Source: Allobosea sp. (lineage in GTDB: Bacteria; Pseudomonadota; Alphaproteobacteria; Rhizobiales; Beijerinckiaceae). Taken from it: 7,518 nucleotides of DNA. The translations under genes and the position numbers were made by a program. A model generated the notes under the pieces. That model saw only the letters and a program-made list of their open reading frames with translations. It searched no databases and had not been told where the DNA came from. Shown here piece after piece: positions 1 through 5,528 of this stretch (its first letter is position 1; the number at the start of each line of letters is the position of its first letter). Location of the stretch: assembly GCA_021732895.1 (NCBI GenBank), contig JAKFWE010000369.1, positions 1 through 7,518 of the forward strand, written 5' to 3'.

Positions 1-43
1 GGGAGAAAGGGCGTGCCTCTACGAATCAGGGAGCGCAAAAACC

Positions 44-523
44 TCATGCGCGATGATAGGGGTGCCGGGCGATGATCGTCATCGCCCGATAGAGCTGTTC
101 GAGCGCGAGCGCGCGCACGAGCTGGTGCGGCATGGTCAGCGCCCCGAAGGACAGCGTCAGGTCGGCTCGGTCGCGCACGTCCGCGTCGAGCCCGTCGGCG
201 CCGCCGATGATCAGCGTCGCGCCGGCGGCGCCGGCGTCGCGCGCCGTCTCCAGCCGCGCGGCGAAGGCCTCGCTGCCCTGGCTCGTCCCCCGCTCGTCGA
301 GCGCGATCGCAAGCCCCGGAGAAAGCCTGTCGAAAATGGCCCGGGCCTCCTCGCGCCGGCGCTCTTCGGGCCTGCGGGCGCGGCTCTCGCCGATCTCGAC
401 GATGTCGGGGCCGCTCAGACCGAGACCCCGCCCGAGCGCGACCGCCCGTTCGCGGTAGCGCTCGCAGAGCGCCCGCTCCGGCCCGTCCTTGAGGCGGCCG
501 ACGGCGATCACGGCGAGGCGCAC
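44..523 (-). CDS. rlmH: RlmH, 23S rRNA (pseudouridine1915-N3)-methyltransferase
   Basis: SPOUT-fold methyltransferase that uses S-adenosylmethionine to methylate N3 of pseudouridine 1915 in helix 69 of 23S rRNA, acting in the cytoplasm on assembled 70S ribosomes. The GTG at 523-521 gives 159 residues, the usual family length, and starts with VRLAVIAVGRLKDGPE, the typical beta-strand opening. Visible motifs are LDERG (75-79), the Gly-rich SAM loop IIGGADGL (105-112), LTMPHQLVRALALEQLYRA (129-147) and the C-terminal HPYHR (154-158), which all match the family closely. An upstream ATG at 583 would add 20 poorly conserved residues and overlap rsfS by 40 bases, so I prefer the GTG. It is the last visible gene of the minus-strand operon, 20 bases after the rsfS stop. 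The pairing of rsfS and rlmH is common in bacteria and fits a shared role on the 50S subunit. Function is secure; the start is fairly secure. Confidence 0.95.
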   Translation of the reverse strand: MRLAVIAVGRLKDGPERALCERYRERAVALGRGLGLSGPDIVEIGESRARRPEERRREEARAIFDRLSPGLAIALDERGTSQGSEAFAARLETARDAGAAGATLIIGGADGLDADVRDRADLTLSFGALTMPHQLVRALALEQLYRAMTIIARHPYHRA

Positions 524-543
524 CGGCGCGGCCGCGTCCGCCT

Positions 544-951
544 TCAGCTCACCAGCCGCTCGTGGGGCCGGTCGGCGCCCCACATCTTCTCAAGGTTGTA
601 GAACTGGCGCACTTCCGGACGGAAGACGTGGACGATGATGTCGCCGGTGTCGATCAGCACCCAGTCGCAGGCCGGCATGCCCTCGACCTTGGGCGAGGCG
701 CCCGAGGTCTTGAAGGCTTCGATCAGGCTTTCCGCGATCGAGGCGACATGGCGATTGACGCGACCGGTGGCGATGATCATCGCATCGGCCAGCGAGGTCT
801 TGCCGACGAGGTCGATGACGGTGACGTCCTCGGCCTTCATGTCCTCGAGGCTACGGATCGCGAGGGCTACGCTGTCGGCGGACGGGTTGTCCGAAGCAGC
901 GGCCTGGGGAAGCGGCGTTTGCCCGGCTTCACCAAGGGATTGACGGTTCAG
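544..951 (-). CDS. rsfS: RsfS/RsfA ribosome silencing factor, probable non-AUG start
   Basis: Binds ribosomal protein uL14 and blocks joining of the 50S and 30S subunits, lowering translation in stationary phase or starvation. The body is plain DUF143/Iojap: KAEDVTVIDL, KTSLADAMIIATG, VEG...DWVLIDTGDIIVHVF and the C-terminal FYNLEKMWG. The first ordinary start, ATG 840-838, gives only 98 residues and cuts off the conserved first helix, because ALAIRSLED is encoded in frame directly upstream. The frame stays open back to a TGA at 966-964 but holds no ATG, GTG or TTG. The CTG at 951-949 has an AGAGGA box about 7 bases upstream and would give 135 residues, a normal family length. I therefore draw the gene from that CTG. 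If only standard starts are allowed, the gene is 544-840. Lies between nadD (69 bases upstream) and rlmH. Family identity is secure; the start is inferred. Confidence 0.88.
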   Translation of the reverse strand: MNRQSLGEAGQTPLPQAAASDNPSADSVALAIRSLEDMKAEDVTVIDLVGKTSLADAMIIATGRVNRHVASIAESLIEAFKTSGASPKVEGMPACDWVLIDTGDIIVHVFRPEVRQFYNLEKMWGADRPHERLVS

Positions 952-967
952 AGCCGTATCCTCTCAT
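929..967 (-). other. Possible 12-codon leader ORF overlapping the rsfS start
   Basis: An ATG at 967-965 opens a short frame of 12 codons that ends in TGA at 931-929. It is in a different frame from rsfS and spans the proposed CTG start at 951. The AGAGGA that would serve the CTG lies inside this mini-ORF, just after its ATG. It may be chance, or the remnant of an ATG start separated from rsfS by a one- or two-base shift, or a leader that affects rsfS translation. No product is claimed. Confidence 0.2.
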
Positions 968-1020
968 GACGACGCGCCGATTGCGCGACAGGCTAGAAAT
1001 ACGCCCTGCGCCGCGCAAAT

Positions 1021-1668
1021 TCAAACGATTTCGGCCCGTTCTCGCAACATCGTCGACGACAGCTCGGAACGCCTGCCATGCAGGAACACCCAGGCCGGCG
1101 CCTGCGAGCCGGCCAGGGCCGCCGCCTCGTTCTCGGACAGCCGCCAGCGCGAGAGCCAGTTGGCCGCCGGCGACGCGACCGAGCGATGCGTCGAGCCGGG
1201 CCGGTCGATCACCGCGATCGGCATCATCCGGGCGATGACGCGCCACTCGTTCCAGCGGTGGAAGCTCGCCAGATTGTCCGAGCCCATGATCCAGACGAAG
1301 CTGACGCCGGGGCAGCGCAGCGTCAGCGCGCGCAGCGTGTCGGCGGTGTAGCGCGTCCGCAGCCGCGCCTCGATCCCCGTGACGTGGATGCGGGAATGGT
1401 CGGCCAGCCGGCGGCTTTCAGCGACGCGCCTCGCCAGCGGCGGCAAGCCGCTGTTGTTCTTGAGCGGATTTCCCGGCGTCACCAGCCACCAGACCCTGTC
1501 GAGCTGAAGCCGCTGCAGCGCCGTCAGGCTCGCCATGCGGTGGCCGGCATGGGCGGGGTTGAAGGAGCCGCCGAACAGGCCGATGCGCAGGCCAGGCGCA
1601 TGCGGCGGCAGCCGCAGGTGCTCGGTCGTCCCGGCGAGATCGAGGGCCGCGCCCTGAGGAGCGGTCAC
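1021..1668 (-). CDS. nadD: Nicotinate-nucleotide adenylyltransferase NadD
   Basis: Transfers AMP from ATP to nicotinate mononucleotide, giving deamido-NAD in cytoplasmic NAD synthesis. The 215-residue product carries the nucleotidyltransferase signature GGSFNPAHAGH (33-43, the GxFxPxHxGH pattern), TPGNPLK (64-70), TRYTADTLR (105-113), WIMGSDNLASFHRW (126-139) and the C-terminal LSSTMLR (203-209), the ISSTxxR-type ATP-binding motif. Length is right for rhizobial NadD, which has a short N-terminal lead before RIGLFGG. The start is GTG at 1668-1666, whose GTGA overlaps the proA stop by four bases, a layout that implies translational coupling. Followed by rsfS and rlmH, the common bacterial order. 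No key residue is missing. Confidence 0.96.
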   Translation of the reverse strand: MTAPQGAALDLAGTTEHLRLPPHAPGLRIGLFGGSFNPAHAGHRMASLTALQRLQLDRVWWLVTPGNPLKNNSGLPPLARRVAESRRLADHSRIHVTGIEARLRTRYTADTLRALTLRCPGVSFVWIMGSDNLASFHRWNEWRVIARMMPIAVIDRPGSTHRSVASPAANWLSRWRLSENEAAALAGSQAPAWVFLHGRRSELSSTMLRERAEIV

Positions 1669-2972
1669 GGGCGGATCTGGCCGGCGCCATGGACGCGGTA
1701 TTTGAACGAGCAGAGCTGCTCAAGACCGACGGGGCCGCGCGCATGCATCCGCCCCGTGGCGATGCCGATCTCCGCGCCGAATCCGAACTCGCCGCCATCG
1801 GCGAACTGGGTCGAGGCGTTGTGCAGCACGATCGCGGAATCGACCTCGGCGAGGAAGCGGGCGGCGGCGGCGCCGTCGGCGCTCACGATCGCCTCCGTGT
1901 GGTGCGAGCCGTGACGCTCGATATGGTCGATCGCGTCGCCGATGTCCGCGACCACCTTGACGGCGATGATCTTGTCGAGGAACTCCGTCGCCCAGTCCTG
2001 TTCGGTCGCGGGGGTGACGCGCGGGTCGATCGTCTGCGCCGCCGCGTCGCCGCGCACGGCGCAGCCGGCGTCGAGCAGGTCGCTCACCAGCGGGCCGAGA
2101 TGCGTCGCGGCGCAGGCGGCGTCGACCAGCAGCGTCTCGGCCGAGCCGCAGACGCCGGTCCGGCGCAGCTTGGCGTTGAGCAGGATCGCGCGCGCCATGG
2201 CGAGGTCGGCGGCGGCGTGGACATAGACATGGCAGTTGCCGTCGAGATGGGCGAAGACCGGCACGCGCGCATCCGACTGGACGCGGGCGACGAGGCTGCG
2301 GCCGCCGCGCGGCACCACGACGTCCACGGCTCCGTCGAGGCCCGCCAGGATCGCGCCGACGGCGGCCCGGTCACGGGTCGGCACGAGCTGGATCGCATCG
2401 ACCGGCAGGCCGGCGGCTTCCAGCCCGAGGCGGAGCGCATGCACGATTTCGGTCGCCGTCCGGAAACTGTCGGAGCCGGCGCGCAGGATCGCGACGTTGC
2501 CGCTCTTCAGGCACAGCGCGCCGGCGTCGGCGGCGACATTGGGGCGGCTCTCGAAGATCACCGCGATGACGCCGAGCGGCGTCGCCACGCGCTCGAAGCG
2601 CAAGCCGTTGGGCTGCGTCCATTCCGCCGTGATACGCCCGACCGGGTCGGGCAGCGCCGCGATCGCGGCCACGGCGTCGGCGACGGCGTCGAGGCGGCCC
2701 GCATCGAGCATCAGGCGGTCGATGAAGGCGGCGTTGTGGCCGGCGGCGCGCGCATCGGCGAGATCGAGCGCATTCGCGGCCAGGATCGGGGCGGCGTCGT
2801 CGCGCAGCGCCTGCGCCATGGCGAGGAGCGCCGCGTCGCGACCGGAAGCCGGGGCGAGCGCCACCTGGCGGGCGGCGGCGCGGGCGCGCCGGCCGAGCGC
2901 ACGCATCAGCGCGCCGGCCTCGCCGGGCTCGCTCGTCGCGATCACGCGCAGGGTCTTGTCGTTCGTCATCAT
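1665..2972 (-). CDS. proA: Gamma-glutamyl phosphate reductase ProA
   Basis: Second step of proline synthesis: NADPH-dependent reduction of gamma-glutamyl phosphate to glutamate-5-semialdehyde, in the cytoplasm and probably alongside ProB because the intermediate is labile. It belongs to the aldehyde dehydrogenase superfamily. From the ATG at 2972 the product has 435 residues. Landmarks are PLGVIAVIFESRPNV (about 132-146), LKSGNVAILRAGSDS (about 155-169), the active-site Cys in RRTGVCGSAETLL (Cys about 275), the late segment FADGGEFGFGAEIGIATGRMHARGPVGL and the end LCSFKYRV, all typical. The starts are ambiguous: GTG 2987, ATG 2972 and ATG 2969 are all in frame and none has a strong Shine-Dalgarno box. 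I chose ATG 2972 because the five residues before it look uncoded. Lies 31 bases after proB and overlaps nadD by four bases. Confidence 0.96.
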   Translation of the reverse strand: MMTNDKTLRVIATSEPGEAGALMRALGRRARAAARQVALAPASGRDAALLAMAQALRDDAAPILAANALDLADARAAGHNAAFIDRLMLDAGRLDAVADAVAAIAALPDPVGRITAEWTQPNGLRFERVATPLGVIAVIFESRPNVAADAGALCLKSGNVAILRAGSDSFRTATEIVHALRLGLEAAGLPVDAIQLVPTRDRAAVGAILAGLDGAVDVVVPRGGRSLVARVQSDARVPVFAHLDGNCHVYVHAAADLAMARAILLNAKLRRTGVCGSAETLLVDAACAATHLGPLVSDLLDAGCAVRGDAAAQTIDPRVTPATEQDWATEFLDKIIAVKVVADIGDAIDHIERHGSHHTEAIVSADGAAAARFLAEVDSAIVLHNASTQFADGGEFGFGAEIGIATGRMHARGPVGLEQLCSFKYRVHGAGQIRP

Positions 2973-3003
2973 CGAACCCGCCAGCACCTTGTTCCGCCCC
3001 AGC

Positions 3004-4128
3004 CTAGCCGACGCCGAGCGCCATGTCGTCCCGGTGGATCATCTCCGCGCGTCCGGGATAGCCCAGGATCGAGGCGATGTCGCGCGAGGCCTTGCCGATG
3101 ACGCGCGCCGCGTCGGCCGCGTCATAGGCGACGAGGCCGCGGCCGAGCACGCCCCCGTCCGGGTCGCGGATGAGAACGGCGTCGCCGCGCGCGAAATCGC
3201 CCTCGACCCGGACGACGCCGACCGGCAGAAGACTCGCGCCGCCGCGAAGCGCCCGGGTCGCGCCGGCGTCGACATGGATCGCGCCGCGCGGCTCCAGCGA
3301 GCCTGCGATCCACGTCTTGCGCGCCGTCGCCGGAGTGGAGCCCGTCAGGAACCAGGTGCAGCGCGCGCCGGCCGCGATCGCCGCCAGCGGGTTCTTGGGG
3401 CGCCCGTCGGCGATCAGCATGTGGGCGCCGCCGGCGCAGGCGATCCTGCCGGCCTCGATCTTCGTGCGCATGCCGCCGCGGGAATGCTCCGAGGCGGCGC
3501 CGCCGGCCATGGCGTCGATCTCGGGCGTGATGCGCTCGACCAGCGGCAGGTGGCGGGCCGAGGGGTCGCTCGCGGGCGGGGCGGTGTAGAGGCCGTCGAT
3601 ATCGGAGAACAGCACCAGCAGATCCGCGCCCGCCATGGTGGCGACGCGGGCGGCGAGCCGGTCGTTGTCGCCGTAGCGGATCTCGGTGGTCGCGACCGTG
3701 TCGTTCTCGTTGATCACCGGGATGGCGCGCAGGTCGAGCAGCCGGCCGAGCGTCGCGCGGGCGTTGAGATAGCGCCGGCGCTCCTCGGTGTCGGCTAGCG
3801 TGAGCAGAACCTGGCCGGCCGTCAGCCCGTGGTGGCCGAGCGCCTCGGACCAGTTGCGCGCCAGCGCGATCTGCCCGACGGCGGCCGCGGCCTGGCTCTC
3901 TTCCAGCTTCAGCGGCCCGCCGGGCAGGCCGAGCACGGTGCGCCCGAGCGCGATCGCGCCGGAGGAGACGACGAGAATTTCCGCGCCGCGGCGGCCGAGC
4001 TCGGCGATGTCCTCGACCAGCGCGGCGAGCCAGGCCTGGCGCAGCCGGCCGCGCTCACGGTCCACCAGCAGGGCCGAACCGACCTTGATCACGATGCGGC
4101 GGAACTGGGTCAGCGAAGGGGTCGTCAC
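3004..4128 (-). CDS. proB: Glutamate 5-kinase ProB (kinase plus PUA domain)
   Basis: First and usually feedback-controlled step of proline synthesis: ATP-dependent phosphorylation of glutamate to gamma-glutamyl phosphate. The 374 residues show the amino-acid kinase domain first (IVIKVGS 12-18, VVSSGAIALG 53-62, INENDTVATTEI 139-150, YGDNDRLAARVA 152-163, LFSDIDGLYT 173-182, GGMRTKIEAG 218-227), then a C-terminal PUA domain (about 281-365) as in E. coli ProB. The start is GTG 4128-4126 with no clear Shine-Dalgarno box. It places the first beta strand 11 residues in, as expected. It is the first gene of the minus operon and faces away from cspA across a 333-base control region. In many Hyphomicrobiales obgE precedes proB, but here nothing coding lies between proB and cspA. 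Confidence 0.97.
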   Translation of the reverse strand: MTTPSLTQFRRIVIKVGSALLVDRERGRLRQAWLAALVEDIAELGRRGAEILVVSSGAIALGRTVLGLPGGPLKLEESQAAAAVGQIALARNWSEALGHHGLTAGQVLLTLADTEERRRYLNARATLGRLLDLRAIPVINENDTVATTEIRYGDNDRLAARVATMAGADLLVLFSDIDGLYTAPPASDPSARHLPLVERITPEIDAMAGGAASEHSRGGMRTKIEAGRIACAGGAHMLIADGRPKNPLAAIAAGARCTWFLTGSTPATARKTWIAGSLEPRGAIHVDAGATRALRGGASLLPVGVVRVEGDFARGDAVLIRDPDGGVLGRGLVAYDAADAARVIGKASRDIASILGYPGRAEMIHRDDMALGVG

Positions 4129-4152
4129 GGCAGGTCCGGCAGGTGCTGGGCA

Positions 4153-4186
4153 GGAGGCGGGAAGGAGGCGGGAAGGTGGCGGGGAA
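4153..4186. repeat. Three-unit 11-bp tandem repeat in the proB leader
   Basis: The unit GGAGGCGGGAA occurs at 4153-4163 and exactly again at 4164-4174. A third, altered copy GGTGGCGGGGAA (one substitution, one inserted G) is at 4175-4186. It ends 25 bases before the proB start codon. On the proB mRNA strand it reads as repeated pyrimidine-rich TTCCCGCCTCC. Confidence 0.85.
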
Positions 4187-4234
4187 GCGGCTCGGCGGGC
4201 GTAGGCCCAAGCCCTTTGGCGAAAATCCCCCGCT

Positions 4235-4240
4235 TGTCAA
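4235..4240 (-). promoter_or_regulatory. Candidate -35 box of the proB operon
   Basis: TTGACA on the minus strand, 107 bases before the proB GTG. The hexamer 17 bases further on is AAAGGG, a poor -10 box, so only the -35 half is convincing. It is the mirror image of the cspA -35 box. Confidence 0.35.
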
Positions 4241-4252
4241 AGGATGCGCCGG

Positions 4253-4281
4253 CGCGGGCCGAGACGCTCTCGCGGCCCGCG
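4253..4281. other. GC-rich inverted repeat between the divergent promoters
   Basis: CGCGGGCC (4253-4260) pairs perfectly with GGCCCGCG (4274-4281) around a 13-base loop. On the plus strand GGCGGGTTTT follows, so it resembles a weak terminator placed just before the cspA -35 box, although no plus-strand gene precedes it. It could block transcription entering cspA, be a relic of a lost upstream gene, or be a protein-binding site. Confidence 0.5.
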
Positions 4282-4293
4282 GGCGGGTTTTCG

Positions 4294-4324
4294 TTGACAA
4301 GGCCGTGACGAGCGACCATATAAG
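4294..4324 (+). promoter_or_regulatory. Housekeeping (sigma-70 type) promoter of cspA
   Basis: A perfect TTGACA (4294-4299) is followed after 18 bases by ATATAA (4318-4323); the overlapping TATAAG lies at 4319-4324. It is by far the best promoter match in the window and lies in unusually AT-rich bases for this genome. Transcription would start near 4330, giving a 5' leader of about 130 bases before cspA, long as is usual for cold-shock mRNAs. Confidence 0.75.
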
Positions 4325-4338
4325 CGCCGTCGATATTA

Positions 4339-4373
4339 GGCCGAACGACGTGGCCCCGCGCATGGAAATGCGC
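4339..4373 (+). promoter_or_regulatory. Structured 5' leader of the cspA mRNA
   Basis: Two hairpins lie downstream of the predicted start of transcription. The first pairs GGCC (4339-4342) with GGCC (4352-4355). The second is perfect: GCGCAT (4358-4363), loop GGAA (4364-4367), ATGCGC (4368-4373), a six-pair stem closed by a GNRA tetraloop. Long structured leaders control stability and translation of many cold-shock mRNAs; that this one does so is inference. Confidence 0.5.
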
Positions 4374-4461
4374 CTGCTGACGACCTTCCCGCTCAAATCG
4401 AATACATCGGCGCGTGGTGTTTCTCACTCGCCTTCACATCTGTCTCGCGAAAGGGTTCGTC

Positions 4462-4671
4462 ATGGCTACGGGCACGGTCAAGTGGTTCAATGCTACCAAG
4501 GGTTTCGGTTTCATCCAGCCGGATGAGGGCGGTCAGGACGTGTTCGTCCACATCAGCGCCGTCGAGCGGGCCGGCATGCGCGATCTGCGCGAAGGCCAGA
4601 AGATCGGCTACGAGATGGTTCAGGACAAGCGCTCCGGCAAAATGTCCGCCGACCAGCTCACGGCCGCCTGA
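4462..4671 (+). CDS. cspA: CspA-family cold-shock protein
   Basis: Small OB-fold single-stranded nucleic-acid binding protein that acts as an RNA chaperone in the cytoplasm, melting mRNA structure and often needed at low temperature. The 69 residues are a complete single cold-shock domain: start MATGTVKWFN, RNP1 KGFGFI (13-18) and RNP2 VFVHI (27-31), ending SADQLTAA. ATG 4462 is chosen because it is the universal family start and has AAGGG about 7 bases upstream; an ATG at 4414 would only add leader sequence. It sits behind a strong promoter and a structured leader, and is followed by a terminator hairpin and rpsU. A shared cspA-rpsU cold-shock operon has been reported in Sinorhizobium meliloti, so the pairing is meaningful. 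Paralogues are usual in these genomes, so cold induction of this copy is likely but not proven. Confidence 0.96.
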   Translation: MATGTVKWFNATKGFGFIQPDEGGQDVFVHISAVERAGMRDLREGQKIGYEMVQDKRSGKMSADQLTAA

Positions 4672-4682
4672 AAACTCCATGG

Positions 4683-4699
4683 CGGCGTCTCGCACGCCG
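4683..4699 (+). other. Small hairpin after cspA
   Basis: CGGCGT (4683-4688) and ACGCCG (4694-4699) form a six-pair stem with loop CTCGC, just after the cspA stop and immediately before the main terminator hairpin. It may protect the 3' end of the cspA message. No T-run follows. Confidence 0.35.
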
Positions 4700-4706
4700 T
4701 CGCCGG

Positions 4707-4735
4707 AAGGGCCGGGCTCGATCCCCGGCCCTTTT
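4707..4735 (+). terminator. Intrinsic terminator or attenuator between cspA and rpsU
   Basis: AAGGGCCGGG (4707-4716) pairs perfectly with CCCGGCCCTT (4724-4733) around a seven-base loop and runs into TTTT (4732-4735). A ten-pair GC-rich stem with a short T tail should end a good share of cspA transcripts. Because rpsU starts only 26 bases later with no clear promoter between, partial read-through would set a cspA-high, rpsU-lower ratio. Confidence 0.8.
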
Positions 4736-4761
4736 GACATCGCTCGAACCAGGAGACCGGA

Positions 4762-5034
4762 ATGCAGGTTCTCGTCCGCGACAACAACGTCGATCAAGCC
4801 CTCCGGGTGCTGAAGAAGAAGATGCAGCGCGAGGGCGTGTTTCGCGAGATGAAGCGCCGTTCGGCTTACGAGAAGCCGTCCGAGAAGCGCGTCCGCGAAA
4901 AGGCCGACGCCATCCGCCGCGCCCGCAAGGTGGCGCGCAAGCAGATGCAGCGCGAGGGCCTGATCGCCGCTCCCAAGCCGAAGCCGAAATTCCCGCCCCG
5001 CGCCGGCGGCGCCGGAGCGCCCGTCGCGCGCTGA
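4762..5034 (+). CDS. rpsU: Small ribosomal subunit protein bS21
   Basis: Component of the 30S subunit near the mRNA exit/anti-Shine-Dalgarno region, important in initiation. The 90-residue, strongly basic product opens with MQVLVRDNNVDQALRVLKKK, the family hallmark, then FREMKRRSAYEKPSEKR and a long Arg/Lys helix (REKADAIRRARKVARKQMQ) to about residue 65. The remaining 25 residues are a Pro/Ala/Gly tail; alphaproteobacterial bS21 commonly has such an extension beyond the roughly 70 residues of E. coli. AGGAG at 4751-4755 lies six bases before the ATG, the best ribosome binding site in the window. It follows cspA across a terminator-like hairpin and precedes the DUF6481-like gene by 84 bases. 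No strong promoter is seen directly upstream (a TTGACA at 4734 has no room for a -10 box), so it is probably read through from cspA. Confidence 0.96.
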   Translation: MQVLVRDNNVDQALRVLKKKMQREGVFREMKRRSAYEKPSEKRVREKADAIRRARKVARKQMQREGLIAAPKPKPKFPPRAGGAGAPVAR

Positions 5035-5064
5035 TTTCGATACCCAAGCGGCGCGATCTCGATT

Positions 5065-5086
5065 ATCTGGTCCTTGCGGACCAGAT
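5065..5086 (+). other. Perfect nine-pair hairpin between rpsU and the next gene
   Basis: ATCTGGTCC (5065-5073), loop TTGC, GGACCAGAT (5078-5086). No T-run follows, so it is not a standard terminator. It could be a processing or stability element for the rpsU 3' end, or a regulatory structure 32 bases before the downstream TTG start. Confidence 0.6.
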
Positions 5087-5118
5087 CCATCGCCCGCGAA
5101 ACCCAGAGTAGGCAACCC

Positions 5119-5496
5119 TTGAAGAACCCGAACGACCGCAGCTTCACCGATCGGCAGGCCAATTCCGCGAGCGCCAAGAAGGCGCTGCTGGAGCGCTTCA
5201 AGGCGCGGCCCGGACCAGACGACCCGGTGATGCTGCAAAGGAAGGCGGAGCGCCAGGCGGTCGCCGAGGCGCGCGCGTTGCGCGACGCCGAGAAGGCCGC
5301 CGCCCGCGCCGAGGCCGAGCGCCTGGCCGCGATCGAGGCGGCGCGTCTCGCGGAGGAGGAGCGGCTCGCCGAGATCGCCCGCGAGGTCGCCCGCAAGGCC
5401 GAGCAGGCCAAGCGCGACGCCGAGAGGCCGCGCAAGGTTCTGCTCGAGGCTGTCCAGTACGCCCAGTTGCGGGCCGCCGGCAAGGGCCGCCGCTGA
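5119..5496 (+). CDS. DUF6481-like charged helical protein
   Basis: I recognise this as resembling DUF6481, a small alphaproteobacterial family of unknown function. The 125-residue product starts with a TTG (5119-5121) that matches the usual family opening, KNPNDRSFTDRQ, followed by SAKKALLERFKARPGPDDP (about 18-36). Residues about 40-105 are an uninterrupted Ala/Glu/Arg/Lys helix with alternating charge, likely a coiled coil or single alpha-helix. The end RKVLLEAVQYAQLRAAGKGRR is basic. The frame extends upstream to another TTG at 5074, but those residues lie in the hairpin and do not look like the family. TAGG sits 7 bases before the chosen start. No signal peptide or membrane segment. Position after cspA-rpsU suggests a ribosome- or RNA-linked role, which is inference; the biochemical function is unknown. 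Confidence 0.82.
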   Translation: MKNPNDRSFTDRQANSASAKKALLERFKARPGPDDPVMLQRKAERQAVAEARALRDAEKAAARAEAERLAAIEAARLAEEERLAEIAREVARKAEQAKRDAERPRKVLLEAVQYAQLRAAGKGRR

Positions 5497-5508
5497 CGCA
5501 TTCGCCGG

Positions 5509-5528
5509 GCGCGCCGTCGCCGGCGCGC
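5509..5528 (+). other. Perfect eight-pair GC hairpin after the DUF6481-like gene
   Basis: GCGCGCCG (5509-5516), loop TCGC, CGGCGCGC (5521-5528), starting 12 bases after the stop codon. No T tail. A second inverted repeat, GCCGGA (5547-5552) with TCCGGC (5564-5569), lies further on. Together they fill the 115-base gap; they may slow or stabilise the transcript rather than end it. Confidence 0.5.

Larger units (their letters stand above)
4129..4461. promoter_or_regulatory. Divergent control region between proB and cspA
   Basis: 333 bases with no supportable gene. Reading plus: an 11-bp purine-rich tandem repeat (4153-4186), an outward-facing TTGACAAG on the minus strand (4233-4240), a GC-rich hairpin (4253-4281), a strong-looking plus promoter (TTGACA at 4294) and about 130 bases of structured cspA leader. 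The two TTGACAAG boxes form a perfect 8-bp inverted pair 53 bases apart, so each transcription unit has its own candidate -35 box. Confidence 0.7.

Noticed and set aside
1..43. Possible start of another gene after rlmH
   Set aside because: Only 43 bases remain, with no start codon in a supported frame and no terminator hairpin.
524..583. ATG at 583 as the rlmH start
   Set aside because: It would add 20 unconserved residues and overlap rsfS by 40 bases; the GTG at 523 gives the normal length.
53..961. Plus-strand open frames opposite rlmH and rsfS
   Set aside because: They are mirror frames of recognisable minus-strand genes in GC-rich DNA and have no family signature.
1689..3798. Very long plus-strand frames (470 and 520 residues) opposite proA and proB
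   Set aside because: Low-complexity Arg/Ala/Gly translations antisense to well-conserved proA and proB; length is expected in DNA with few stop codons.
4414..4461. ATG at 4414 as the cspA start
   Set aside because: The 16 added residues are not part of any cold-shock protein; ATG 4462 has the ribosome binding site.
5074..5118. TTG at 5074 as the start of the DUF6481-like gene
   Set aside because: The extra 15 residues come from the loop and arm of the hairpin and are unlike the family opening.
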